29,860 nucleotides of DNA from an uncultured Bacteroides sp. (GTDB lineage Bacteria > Bacteroidota > Bacteroidia > Bacteroidales > Bacteroidaceae), in NCBI GenBank assembly GCA_958477465.1, contig CAUEFX010000055.1, forward strand, positions 1-29,860. Reading direction: 5' to 3'. The notes beneath the pieces were generated by a model that worked only from the letters and a program-made list of their open reading frames with translations, was not told the origin of the DNA and did not search any database. Position numbers and translations under genes: made by a program. Below, one piece after another: positions 7,035 through 14,728 of the stretch. Positions within the stretch are counted from its first letter, which is position 1; each line of letters starts with the position of its first letter.

Positions 7035-8963
7035 CTATTCATTTTCAAAATGTAAATTTTCTATTGTCACTATCTCTGTCGATATCTCTCCCATTTGTCC
7101 GGCATACTGGTTGACAGCGGTGTATATTTTCACAAAGTCTATCTCGTCCAGAGTAATTTTGTTGCCCTCGCTGTCCACGGCCCAGTCTATTTTAAAATTA
7201 GCCCCTTCCGTATTGTTGGGATGATTGTCGGCGTATCCCCATTCGTAGCAATAATTCACCCATATACCGCTTTCGTTTTCCTCTTTGGCATTGTCTTTCA
7301 GCCGGGTTCCCCGGAAGGTGATTTGGTCTTCTGTGATCCATGCAGGATAGTAAGAACCTTGTGTGTGAAAGCTGTTCCGGTATATAGATCCGTTACCACC
7401 TTGATTGTCTGTCCATCGCACATCTGCATTTTCGGGTTCGGGACGGTAATAGGTGATTTCGTATCCGCGTGTTTCCGTGTCTGTGTTATATTCACTACCA
7501 GCCAGTTCATACCATTCATCATCCGGCAAACCGTTTCCATTTACATCTTTCGAAACGAGGACAATGCCGGGCTCGGAGCTACCTCCGGGTTTATCCGTGG
7601 CATACGGGCTGTAATACGCATTACCGTATATTTTGAAGTCATATTCGTCTGTCACATTACGGATAGGGCGGCTAAATCCCAATACGATGTATCCTCCGAA
7701 TCCACCCAAGGTGAGTGTGCTTTGTTTCTGAATACATTCTGTGGCGTATCTTAGAACTTCGTCGAGGGTATATCCGTCTTTATAGGCGGTAAAGGCAGTA
7801 TTCATAAACTGCGTCGGGGCGGGGCAGTACTCCAGAACTTTGTCGGCAAAGGCTGCTGCCTGTGGGGTAGCCGGATCACTGCCGCCGCTTTGCGTATCTT
7901 TATCGGAGAAAACCACCGTATTGGGGTTTTGCCCGATTTCAGAGAGACGGTATATCAGCTTCCCTTGTGGATTGAAACAGAGCACATCGCCGCTTACCTG
8001 ATAGTTGTAGGCATCTGTGATGTATATATTTCCACTGTACGGATTGACGCAGATGCCATAAGGAGTGTTGATTTCGGTTTCGTCTGTAATGAAATCCTCA
8101 CGCAGGATAGTTCCCGTTTGCAGGTTGAATAGTTTTATCTGCGATTCCTGCGTGGTATAGTTGAAGGTGTACAGATAGGCAAGTTGGTCGTTGATGTCGA
8201 AGTTCATTACCTTCTCGTCATAAATCTGTTTCACTTCATCCGTGCGGGTGTCTATCTGAACGAAGTTGTAATCGCCCGCATTGATGTCTTTGCCGCGCGT
8301 TGCCACATAGACGTGTCCGTAATTGTCCGCCCGGATTCGTCCCGGATTGTAGCCTACCTGTATTTTCTTTATTTCTTTGAACGGCTCTGTGCCGACTACG
8401 GATACGGTGTTGTCCACGCCAATCCCGTCTACGTCCAGTCCTCCGGAATTGGATACATAGAGTTTGTCTCCCTGCACGCAAATTCCGTCCGGATTCCGCC
8501 CTACTGTGGCATACTTTTCAATTTCCAAAGAGGTGGTATCTATGCGGGCCACAGTACCGTCGAACGAGCAGACGTATGCTTTGTCTTTATGAAAAGCGAT
8601 GTAACGCGGTTGCCGCGAACGGCCGTTTTCGTTCAGTACCGGTATCTGTTTCAGGGAGAGTCCCGATGCCCGGTCGATGACTTCGATCTGGCTCGAAACA
8701 TTTACTACGATATAGAGTTTGTTGCCGTAGATGGCCATGTCATTGGCGGTATCACCCAGTCCGCGGTGGTTTTTACTGCGGAAATAGTCAGTATCCGTTT
8801 GCCCGCTTTTGAGTGAATGAAACATGAGCGTACTGTTATTGAGGTTGAACAGCCCTTCACTCAATACATAAATGGCGGCGGTTCCGGTCTCAGCATTGCT
8901 TCCCCCGTTGTCTTCGGGGCTGTCTTTGTCTGTAATCTTTGTCTGTAATGTCATCACAGGCAT
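7035..8963 (-). CDS. BtuG-like beta-propeller surface protein, separated from its signal peptide by a frameshift
   Basis: The frame encodes 642 aa. Residues about 28-345 carry repeated YVTN/YncE-like beta-propeller blades (for example GRNPDGICVQGDKLYVSNSG, NPYSGNIYITDAYNYQ), as in BtuG, the surface lipoprotein that captures B12 and caps BtuB. After a linker near 355-365 comes a second module of about 275 aa (GGFGGYIVLGFSRPI, GNGLPDDEWYELAGSEYN) that recurs in Bacteroidota surface proteins. As sequenced it begins MPVMTLQTK and has no signal. The expected signal peptide lies upstream in another frame (8890-9012, perhaps from 9030), split off by a 13-bp tandem duplication at 8924-8949. With one copy removed, the gene would be continuous from 9012 (654 aa) or 9030 (660 aa) as a normal lipoprotein. 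The gene sits 16 bp after btuB. Confidence 0.8.
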   Translation of the reverse strand: MPVMTLQTKITDKDSPEDNGGSNAETGTAAIYVLSEGLFNLNNSTLMFHSLKSGQTDTDYFRSKNHRGLGDTANDMAIYGNKLYIVVNVSSQIEVIDRASGLSLKQIPVLNENGRSRQPRYIAFHKDKAYVCSFDGTVARIDTTSLEIEKYATVGRNPDGICVQGDKLYVSNSGGLDVDGIGVDNTVSVVGTEPFKEIKKIQVGYNPGRIRADNYGHVYVATRGKDINAGDYNFVQIDTRTDEVKQIYDEKVMNFDINDQLAYLYTFNYTTQESQIKLFNLQTGTILREDFITDETEINTPYGICVNPYSGNIYITDAYNYQVSGDVLCFNPQGKLIYRLSEIGQNPNTVVFSDKDTQSGGSDPATPQAAAFADKVLEYCPAPTQFMNTAFTAYKDGYTLDEVLRYATECIQKQSTLTLGGFGGYIVLGFSRPIRNVTDEYDFKIYGNAYYSPYATDKPGGSSEPGIVLVSKDVNGNGLPDDEWYELAGSEYNTDTETRGYEITYYRPEPENADVRWTDNQGGNGSIYRNSFHTQGSYYPAWITEDQITFRGTRLKDNAKEENESGIWVNYCYEWGYADNHPNNTEGANFKIDWAVDSEGNKITLDEIDFVKIYTAVNQYAGQMGEISTEIVTIENLHFENE

Positions 8964-9012
8964 GAACCAACAGGCCGAATATTACCAATATGAGATATTT
9001 ATATTTTATCAT
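8890..9012 (-). pseudogene. Detached lipoprotein signal peptide of the BtuG-like gene
   Basis: From an ATG at 9012 (or in frame at 9030, MKYISL...) the minus strand reads MIKYKYLILVIFGLLVHAC followed by DDITDKD: a short basic start, a hydrophobic core, a lipobox ending in Cys 19 and acidic residues. The frame then runs out of register at the duplicated 13-mer, reads basic non-propeller sequence, and stops at TGA (8890-8892) after 40 codons. Removing one repeat copy joins it in frame to the propeller (ITDKDSPEDNGG). It should therefore be read as exon-like debris of one gene, not as a separate peptide. Confidence 0.85.
8924..8949 (-). repeat. 13-bp perfect tandem duplication causing a frameshift
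   Basis: CTTTGTCTGTAAT (plus-strand spelling) occurs at 8924-8936 and again at 8937-8949. Thirteen is not a multiple of three, so the second copy shifts the reading frame between the lipobox and the mature BtuG-like protein. Both flanking parts are otherwise intact, which suggests a recent or reversible event, or a sequencing/assembly error. Confidence 0.92.
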
Positions 9013-9046
9013 GAGAGATATGTATTTCATTATAAGATATGTTTTT

Positions 9047-11104
9047 TTAATAAGTCACTTTCAATGTGGCACGTACCGAACGCCCCGGCATGGGGAAACT
9101 CTTGATGATTTCGTAATTCTTGTTCAGCAGGTTGAGCACTTCGATACTGAACGAAGTGCTTATATGGCGTATTTTGAAATCGCGGCCGGCCGAAAGACTG
9201 TGGTCACTATACCCATCCAGACGGTTCCGGCTTATGTTTTCTCCTTGCGTATAGCGTTTTCCCGAGAATAAGAAAGCATAAGACAGATTGATCCAAGGAG
9301 TCTTGATGCCGGCTTGTCCCGAACCGGATACCCGTGGAGTATAGGCTATCTGGTGCCTGTAAGTCTTCTTATAGGTGTTGTCCGTCGCACTGGTGACGTC
9401 CAGTGCGCGTTGGTAGGTATAGTTTCCGGACAGGTTGATCTGTAATTTCTCCATCGGATGCAAGGAGATGTTTCCGGTGACATCCACACCTTTTATATCT
9501 ACTTTTCCCAGATTGGTCATGGTCCATACAAAAATGTTTTTGTTGGGAATGGCGACTATCTTATCCGTCACTTGGTTGTAGTAAGCATCTACCGTGACCG
9601 ACACATGGGGCAGAAATGCACAGACAGATTTACTGTAAGTAATGCCTGCGTTATACTGACGGGTATTTTCCGGACGTAGTTTTCTCTTTCCTATCCGGCT
9701 GTAATACAGGTCGTTGAAGCTTGGCAACCGGAAAATGTCCTTATAGAAGAACCGGATGCGGAACTCTTCACTCCTGAACGGCTTGAAAGAAGCGCTTACG
9801 TAGGGCGTCAGTCTGCGGTGATTTTCGGCGCTGGCGCCTTGCTTCACCTTTTCGCCGGTGACTGTGGCCAATGCCGAGGCGGAGAGTGTGAGCCATTCGT
9901 TCACATACTTTCCGGCAACTGCTGTGAGCCATGAGTATCGTGTGGGAGATGCGAAGTCGGTTAAGTTGGCGTTCAACGTATTGATGCTGCCGTCTGTGGA
10001 AAGCGAAAACGACAGATTGTCCAATATCCGGTAGAGCGTCGAAGCCGACAGATAGTATTCTTGCTGGTAATAGCTGTTGTCTTCTTTACCGGTTGAGCCG
10101 GCGTAGTCCGGATTCAGATAATGCTGATAGTTCCAGTTCCATTTTACTGATGCCCGGAATGCCCATTTCCGGTTGAATTCTTTTTTATATTGGCTTTGCA
10201 CGAACGTGTTTTTATCCCACAGGTGTTGGTTGGCAAAGTCGTAATAGAAAGTGGTGGCATTGGGCAACCCGCGAGACGACTGATAATAGTATGCTTTCAG
10301 TCTCCATTGTTCCTTGTCGGAGAGATTTCCGAACAAGCCTGCCTCGGCACGCAGGCTTTCCACCTGTGTGTTTTTTCTTTTCTCGCGGGAGGTTAAATCA
10401 TCCTTATCGCCATAATAGAGGGTGTAAGGGTAGCGGCCGTCTGCCGACATCCATTCGGCATTGGCAGACAACGCCCATTTCCGGGCCAGTTTTTGCTCTA
10501 TCAGTACAGACGGATTCACCAATCCCCATGAGCCGGTTTTGAACGAACCGGTGATGTGGGTGTTCTTATTGTTCTCGAATTGCGGTGTCAGTGTCTGTAT
10601 ATTCAGCAGACCGGCGGAAGCGAAAAGGCGTGCCGATTGGAATATGTCATCACTCTGCCCGTTGTTGAGCGAAAGACGGTCTACATTGTCCAGTGAGAAG
10701 CGGCCGATGTCGATTTGTCCTGTCTGGCAGTCGGTTATGGCAATGCCGTCATACCCTATGGCAGTGTGCTGCGCTCCCAGACTGCGGATGGATACGGTCT
10801 TCAGTCCGCCAATGCCGCCGTAGTCTTTTACGGTTACTCCTGCAAAGTGTTTCACAGCATCGGAAACCTGTAATACATGCAGGCTGTTCAGTTCTTCTTT
10901 GGAGAGTATCTGGGTGGGTGCCGTTGCGCGTACTTCCCGCGTCTGATACCGGTCGGAAACCACTACTTCGGAAATGGAGTAAATATATGTCGTATCTACC
11001 TTCTGCTGTTGGGCGGAAAGTAATGCGACAGGGCAGAGGCAGTAAACTGCTGCATAGAGAAAGTTATATTCAAAGATCTTGTTCAATCTGTTCATCCAAT
11101 TCAT
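9047..11104 (-). CDS. btuB: BtuB-like TonB-dependent corrinoid receptor
   Basis: The 685-aa protein has a Sec signal peptide (hydrophobic to about residue 30, ending near LLSA-QQQ). A plug domain follows at about 45-165 (ISEVVVSDRYQTREV, VSDAVKHFAGVTVKDYGGIGG, VSIRSLGAQHTAIGYDGI), then a beta-barrel ending in the aromatic terminus RATLKVTY. The best assignment is vitamin B12/corrinoid import across the outer membrane, because a cobalamin riboswitch lies directly upstream and a BtuG-like propeller directly downstream. Start choices are ATG 11104 or ATG 11095; both keep the signal. A hairpin 16 nt upstream of the start (11120-11148) may control translation. The length is typical of small BtuB-type receptors rather than SusC-type ones. 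Confidence 0.9.
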   Translation of the reverse strand: MNWMNRLNKIFEYNFLYAAVYCLCPVALLSAQQQKVDTTYIYSISEVVVSDRYQTREVRATAPTQILSKEELNSLHVLQVSDAVKHFAGVTVKDYGGIGGLKTVSIRSLGAQHTAIGYDGIAITDCQTGQIDIGRFSLDNVDRLSLNNGQSDDIFQSARLFASAGLLNIQTLTPQFENNKNTHITGSFKTGSWGLVNPSVLIEQKLARKWALSANAEWMSADGRYPYTLYYGDKDDLTSREKRKNTQVESLRAEAGLFGNLSDKEQWRLKAYYYQSSRGLPNATTFYYDFANQHLWDKNTFVQSQYKKEFNRKWAFRASVKWNWNYQHYLNPDYAGSTGKEDNSYYQQEYYLSASTLYRILDNLSFSLSTDGSINTLNANLTDFASPTRYSWLTAVAGKYVNEWLTLSASALATVTGEKVKQGASAENHRRLTPYVSASFKPFRSEEFRIRFFYKDIFRLPSFNDLYYSRIGKRKLRPENTRQYNAGITYSKSVCAFLPHVSVTVDAYYNQVTDKIVAIPNKNIFVWTMTNLGKVDIKGVDVTGNISLHPMEKLQINLSGNYTYQRALDVTSATDNTYKKTYRHQIAYTPRVSGSGQAGIKTPWINLSYAFLFSGKRYTQGENISRNRLDGYSDHSLSAGRDFKIRHISTSFSIEVLNLLNKNYEIIKSFPMPGRSVRATLKVTY

Positions 11105-11119
11105 CGGTTGTGATTAAAA

Positions 11120-11148
11120 TGTCCGGGCGAAATCACTTCGACCGGACA
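11120..11148 (-). promoter_or_regulatory. Hairpin just upstream of the btuB start
   Basis: TGTCCGG (11120-11126) pairs with CCGGACA (11142-11148), and CGAA (11128-11131) pairs with TTCG (11137-11140) inside it. The hairpin ends 16 nt before the btuB start codon and is not followed by a T-run. It may be the expression platform, or part of one, through which the upstream riboswitch controls translation. The role is inferred from position only. Confidence 0.55.
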
Positions 11149-11282
11149 CATCAATAAACTTGGCAGAGTTTATTTGTAAATTATACTTTCTCTGAATCAG
11201 AGTGATGAATGAAATGATGGATAGAACTTATCCGGTTCATTAGACTCAACGCTTTTTCCTCGAAAGCAATGAAAAGACTGCA

Positions 11283-11450
11283 TGGCAGGTCTTCTGACTT
11301 GTTCCTGTGGCGGACGCCTTCCCGGGTTTCCCCAGTGGCTAAAGATAGTTGTCCGATACGTTTGGATGGAACTTACAGCAGCGGGACTGTTCAGGATTTG
11401 CACCTGATTCCCATTTTAATCACATCTTCCGCAGGGGAAGACTATGAACC
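11283..11450 (-). promoter_or_regulatory. Cobalamin (B12) riboswitch
   Basis: On the minus strand the leader contains the B12 box GTCAGAAGACCTGCC (plus positions 11284-11298) and the conserved core with CAGTCCCGCTGCTGTAA and GGTGCAAATCC (about 11374-11413), in the order expected for a cobalamin aptamer. The promoter at 11460-11490 places the transcript start just before it, and btuB begins about 180 nt downstream. High adenosyl- or methylcobalamin should repress btuB and the two lipoprotein genes after it. Confidence 0.92.
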
Positions 11451-11459
11451 AATGCGCTG

Positions 11460-11490
11460 CAAAGGTAGAAAGAATATTCAGAATGGCAAA
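11460..11490 (-). promoter_or_regulatory. Promoter of the btuB operon
   Basis: On the minus strand, TTTG at 11487-11490 and TACCTTTG at 11460-11467 are separated by exactly 19 bp, matching the Bacteroides sigma-ABfr promoter. The predicted start near 11453 coincides with the 5' edge of the cobalamin riboswitch. Confidence 0.8.
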
Positions 11491-11545
11491 GAAATGGCAA
11501 AGACTTATTATAATGCCGGTTCATTATGTATTTGTGGAGCGCATG

Positions 11546-11683
11546 CTATTGCATCAGATATTGGATTATTGCTTGCGCGGTAGCATCTTTCAGCAGCACT
11601 TTTTTATTCGCATCCAGCAGATAAAGGGTGGGGATTGCTTTCAGGTCATATAGACTTTGGGTCCTGATGGCAAGTAAGGGAAT
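11546..11683 (-). pseudogene. Relic of a thioredoxin-like protein, C-terminal end only
   Basis: Between a TAA at 11684-11686 and a TAG at 11546-11548 the minus strand is open for 45 codons. It includes SLYDLKAIPTLYLLDANKK and VLLKDATAQAIIQYL. The cis-Pro motif AIPTLYLLD and the following strand-helix ending are those of thioredoxin-fold proteins (TlpA/DUF5106-like) common in Bacteroides. No start codon, CXXC active site or upstream domain was found in frame, so this is the tail of a gene whose front has been lost or shifted. It lies directly upstream of the btuB promoter. Confidence 0.6.
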
Positions 11684-12057
11684 TTAGACACATCCTCAAA
11701 GCTGCGCAGTATGATTGGCTACACCGAATTGGATTAATGTAAATATTTCTGTCGTAGAGCGAGGGCGGAAAATAGAGCGGAACGATTCCTGCCGGAATAA
11801 AAATATGTAACAATTTGCTTTTGTTGCAAAGTGTTGTGTATAAGTATGTTATGGGAGTGTGCTTTTTTCTCGTAGAGAAACGACTCGTTCCTCTACGAGT
11901 TTCGTCCTGTTCCTCTACGAGAAACGACCCGTTTCTCGTAGAGGAAAAAGTAGTATGGTCAGATAATGTGACAAGAGATTCTTTGGCGAATCCGGGCCAT
12001 CGGTGCCGAGTGTAAAATAGATTTTATAATATAGTTTTTTTTGCTGCCGGACGTTTT
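11684..12057. other. Gene-free stretch upstream of the thioredoxin relic
   Basis: No convincing coding region was found on either strand. Part of it (11684-11867) may be decayed sequence of the same thioredoxin-like gene, but I could not join it in frame. A 22-bp-periodic array occupies 11868-11955. The rest, up to the kinase stop at 12058, shows no clear terminator hairpin. Confidence 0.5.
11868..11955. repeat. 22-bp-periodic array with units in both orientations
   Basis: Four consecutive 22-bp units start at 11868, 11890, 11912 and 11934. Units 1 and 4 carry CTCGTAGAG, while units 2 and 3 carry its reverse complement CTCTACGAG at the same place in the unit. The middles read AAACGAC or its inverse-like TTTCGTC, and three units end in CGTT or TGTT. 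The fourth unit decays after about 16 bp. Because of the flips the array can also fold into several hairpins. It lies between the kinase gene and the btuB regulatory region. Confidence 0.85.
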
Positions 12058-13836
12058 TTATTTTTCCTTTGCTAATGTGAAGACGAATTCCAGTCCTCCT
12101 CCTTGATTGTTTTTGGCAGAGATACTGCCGCCATGTATGATTACTGCGTTTTTCACAATGGCCAGTCCCAGTCCGGTGCCGCCCAATTTGCACGAACGGC
12201 CTTTGTCTACCCGGTAGAATCGTTCGAACAGGCGATTCAAATGTTCCGGAGATACCCCTACACCGGTATCGGCAAAGCTGAAATAATAGAAGTTTTCGTC
12301 TTTGCGGAAGCAGTTGATGTTGATTTGGATATTGGTGCCGGCATAGGCAATGGCATTATCCATCAGATTCCGGAAAATGGAATACAACAGTGAATAGTTG
12401 CCCCGTATCTGGATATCCTTTTTCAGGGAGTTGACCACCGTGATCTGTTTTTCTTCGAGTTCCAGAGAAACTTCGTTGACGATATTGGTGACCAGTACGC
12501 TGATATCCACCTTCTCCATATCTATCATGTTGGCCGCTTTGTCCATGCGGGTCAGCACCGAGATGTCGCGCAACAGGCGGCTCAGGCGATTGCTTTGTGC
12601 ATAGCAGCGTTCCAGAAATACGTTCATCTTGTCATGTGGGATGTGATCATTGTTTACGATGGTTTCCAGATATCCCTGAATACTGCTTACGGGGGTCTTC
12701 AGTTCGTGTGCGATGTTTTGGGTAAGTTGACGTTTCAGGCGTATCTGCTCTTCCTCCATCGTCACGTCGTTGATGCTTATTTCGAAGCTCATATCCTGAA
12801 AGATGATACATTCCACAATAAATGTCTTCCCGTTTTTGTTGATGGTGATAGACATTCGTTTTTCCTTTTTACCGGAAGGCCGTCTGGGGGCTTTGTTGAT
12901 AAAGTCGGTGATGTCTTTCAGTTCGTTGATTGTGAATACCTCTTCGGCTGTCTCCAGATTGGAGTCGGAGATGAGATTGCTGTATTGGGTAAAGAGGTTA
13001 TTGACAAGAATCTCTTTTTTGTCTTTGCTGAACACTCCCAGTCCTTCGTGGGAAATCTGCAGATGGGTAATCAGTTTTTCCCGTTCGATGTAGAGGGCTT
13101 CTTTGGTTTCATGCAGCCGTTTGTATATCTGGATGATATGCTGTGATATTTCTCCCAATTCATTATGGGGAAAAGCGGACTGTATACCCATTTCGATCGG
13201 TTCATTCCGGTCGGCACACATGGCGAATTCTCTCAACTGGTTGATGGAGGTACCCAATTTATTGGTGAATTTGTAGAAAATGACGACCAGCAACAGGGTC
13301 ACAATGGCAGTGAACCATAGGTAATGCGAATCGGCTTTCAGATTATTGATCAGGCTGACATTGTAAGGCAATGCCGAGCGTATGATGTAATTATTGTAAC
13401 GGGTGGCCGAATAAAAATAGGGCACCCCTGTTGTTTCCGATGTGCGGCGGACGTCGAACCCGCTACCGGTTGCCAATGCTTTTTTTACCTCCGGACGAGT
13501 GATATGGTTTTCTAAAAGAGAATTGTCCGTTTCATAACTGTCGTACAGTATGTTTCCTTGGAGATCGATGACTGTCACGCGTAAATCTTGTAATGCGTGG
13601 TTGCTGATGTGTTCATTCATCTCTTTTTGGATACCCGGAAGCGTATCTATCTTTTCATACAGACGTGCATTATAATCCTGTAATTGGGTGTGGAGAAGTT
13701 CTATTTTGTACTCTTTTTCCCGTTGATATTGATAAGCAATGAAGCAAGCGGCAAAAGCCAGAAACAAGGATATGACCGAAAGGAAGAGCTTCCGGCTGAA
13801 TGAAAGGAAATGTTTTTGATTGATAGGTAGGTTCAT
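12058..13836 (-). CDS. Membrane sensor histidine kinase (PhoR-like layout)
   Basis: The 592-aa protein has a first membrane helix at about 15-35, an extracytoplasmic sensor of about 135 residues, and a second helix near 172-189. A linker/PAS-like region at about 240-360 precedes the H-box LTQNIAHELKTPVSSIQGYL, with His 377 as the likely phosphorylation site. The ATPase part shows the N-box NLMDNAIAYA, G1 FADTGVGVS and G2 LGGTGLGLAIVK. It is transcribed after the response regulator at 13925-14614 and is its probable partner. The layout (two helices, PAS-like region, HisKA, HATPase) resembles PhoR, but the signal cannot be read from the sequence. Confidence 0.92.
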   Translation of the reverse strand: MNLPINQKHFLSFSRKLFLSVISLFLAFAACFIAYQYQREKEYKIELLHTQLQDYNARLYEKIDTLPGIQKEMNEHISNHALQDLRVTVIDLQGNILYDSYETDNSLLENHITRPEVKKALATGSGFDVRRTSETTGVPYFYSATRYNNYIIRSALPYNVSLINNLKADSHYLWFTAIVTLLLVVIFYKFTNKLGTSINQLREFAMCADRNEPIEMGIQSAFPHNELGEISQHIIQIYKRLHETKEALYIEREKLITHLQISHEGLGVFSKDKKEILVNNLFTQYSNLISDSNLETAEEVFTINELKDITDFINKAPRRPSGKKEKRMSITINKNGKTFIVECIIFQDMSFEISINDVTMEEEQIRLKRQLTQNIAHELKTPVSSIQGYLETIVNNDHIPHDKMNVFLERCYAQSNRLSRLLRDISVLTRMDKAANMIDMEKVDISVLVTNIVNEVSLELEEKQITVVNSLKKDIQIRGNYSLLYSIFRNLMDNAIAYAGTNIQININCFRKDENFYYFSFADTGVGVSPEHLNRLFERFYRVDKGRSCKLGGTGLGLAIVKNAVIIHGGSISAKNNQGGGLEFVFTLAKEK

Positions 13837-13870
13837 GACATAAATCTTTTATAGCACAGCCAATTAGCGC

Positions 13871-13918
13871 ATTGGCATATTACCCGATTGGCACATTACC
13901 CGATTGGCATATTGGCAC
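13871..13918. repeat. 16-bp tandem repeats between regulator and kinase genes
   Basis: ATTGGCATATTACCCG (13871-13886) and ATTGGCACATTACCCG (13887-13902) are adjacent copies with one difference. They are followed by two shorter 8-bp half-units, ATTGGCAT and ATTGGCAC (13903-13918). The block fills most of the 88-bp space between the regulator stop and the kinase start, and could affect relative expression of the pair. Confidence 0.85.
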
Positions 13919-13924
13919 ATTATT

Positions 13925-14614
13925 TCATTCAGCTTCAAAGCAATACCCGTATCCCAGGCGGGTGACGATTCGTTTGCCGTATATACCGATTTTTTTGCGT
14001 AGGCGGGTGATGTTGACATCGATCGTACGGTCGAGCACGTATACTTCATCGCTCCACACGCGGGCAAGGATGTCTTCGCGAGAGAATACCCGGCCTTTGT
14101 TTTGTAACAGCAGAAACAGAATCTCGAATTCTTTTTTGGTTAGCGCCACTTCTTCTCCGTCTATGCTGACTTTCTTTTTGGGAATGTCGATTACCAACGT
14201 CCGGTAAGTGATCTGTTCCGGGGCTTTGGGGGCTTCGGGAGTGGTAGTACGTCGCAGAACCGCTTTTACACGTGCCATTACTTCACGCAGGGAGAAAGGT
14301 TTTGAAATGTAATCGTCCGCACCCAGATTGAAGCCGGTTACCATATCGTTTTCCGTATCTTTGGCAGTGATAAAGATGATAGGCACATGAGCCGTCTTTT
14401 TATCTTTTTTCAGTATATTAGCCATTTTGAATCCGGAGATTTCGCCCATCATCACATCCAACAATAGTAAATGATACCTGCTGATGTCCATCTTCAGAGC
14501 CTCTTCGGCAGAATTGGCCGTATCTACTTCATAACCTTCATTCTCAAGATTGAATTTTAGAATTTCACAAAGGTCTTCCTCGTCATCGACAACTAAAATG
14601 CGGTAATCGTTCAT
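13925..14614 (-). CDS. OmpR/PhoB-family response regulator
   Basis: The 229-aa protein has a receiver domain (about 1-118) with the acidic pocket DDEED at 10-14, the phospho-acceptor Asp 53 in LLLLDVMMG, and the conserved Lys 105 in DDYISKPFS. A winged-helix DNA-binding domain fills about 130-228 (ALTKKEFEILFLLLQNKGRVFSREDIL, VYVLDRTIDVNITRLRKKIG). It is the first gene of a two-gene unit with the histidine kinase. The upstream region carries a good promoter and 11-bp-phased TGTTAC repeats that would suit a PhoB-like dimer, suggesting autoregulation. Confidence 0.95.
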   Translation of the reverse strand: MNDYRILVVDDEEDLCEILKFNLENEGYEVDTANSAEEALKMDISRYHLLLLDVMMGEISGFKMANILKKDKKTAHVPIIFITAKDTENDMVTGFNLGADDYISKPFSLREVMARVKAVLRRTTTPEAPKAPEQITYRTLVIDIPKKKVSIDGEEVALTKKEFEILFLLLQNKGRVFSREDILARVWSDEVYVLDRTIDVNITRLRKKIGIYGKRIVTRLGYGYCFEAE

Positions 14615-14639
14615 TGTATTCTCTGTTTATATTGCATTA

Positions 14640-14671
14640 CAAATATAATCTTTTATTTTATTTGCGGCAAA
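14640..14671 (-). promoter_or_regulatory. Promoter of the response regulator-kinase operon
   Basis: On the minus strand, TTTG at 14668-14671 and TATATTTG at 14640-14647 are 20 bp apart, close to the Bacteroides consensus. The start near 14633 gives a leader of about 19 nt before the regulator ATG at 14614. Confidence 0.75.
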
Positions 14672-14684
14672 GATGGGCGGTTTT

Positions 14685-14728
14685 TGTTACGACAGAGTGA
14701 AACACGTGTTACAATTATGTTACAGCTT
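14685..14728. promoter_or_regulatory. Phased TGTTAC repeats, putative response-regulator operator
   Basis: TGTTAC (plus strand) begins at 14685, 14707 and 14718, intervals of 22 and 11 bp. The adjacent pair TGTTACAATTA/TGTTACAGCTT has the 11-bp direct-repeat form bound by OmpR/PhoB regulators; on the minus strand it resembles a Pho box. The sites lie 14-57 bp upstream of the -33 box and run over the last codons of the metallophosphoesterase gene. Confidence 0.45.

Noticed and set aside
12058..14614. Identity as RprX/RprY
   Set aside because: The kinase length and layout (592 aa, PAS-like region, different N-terminus) do not fit what I recall of RprX; only a general family name is justified.
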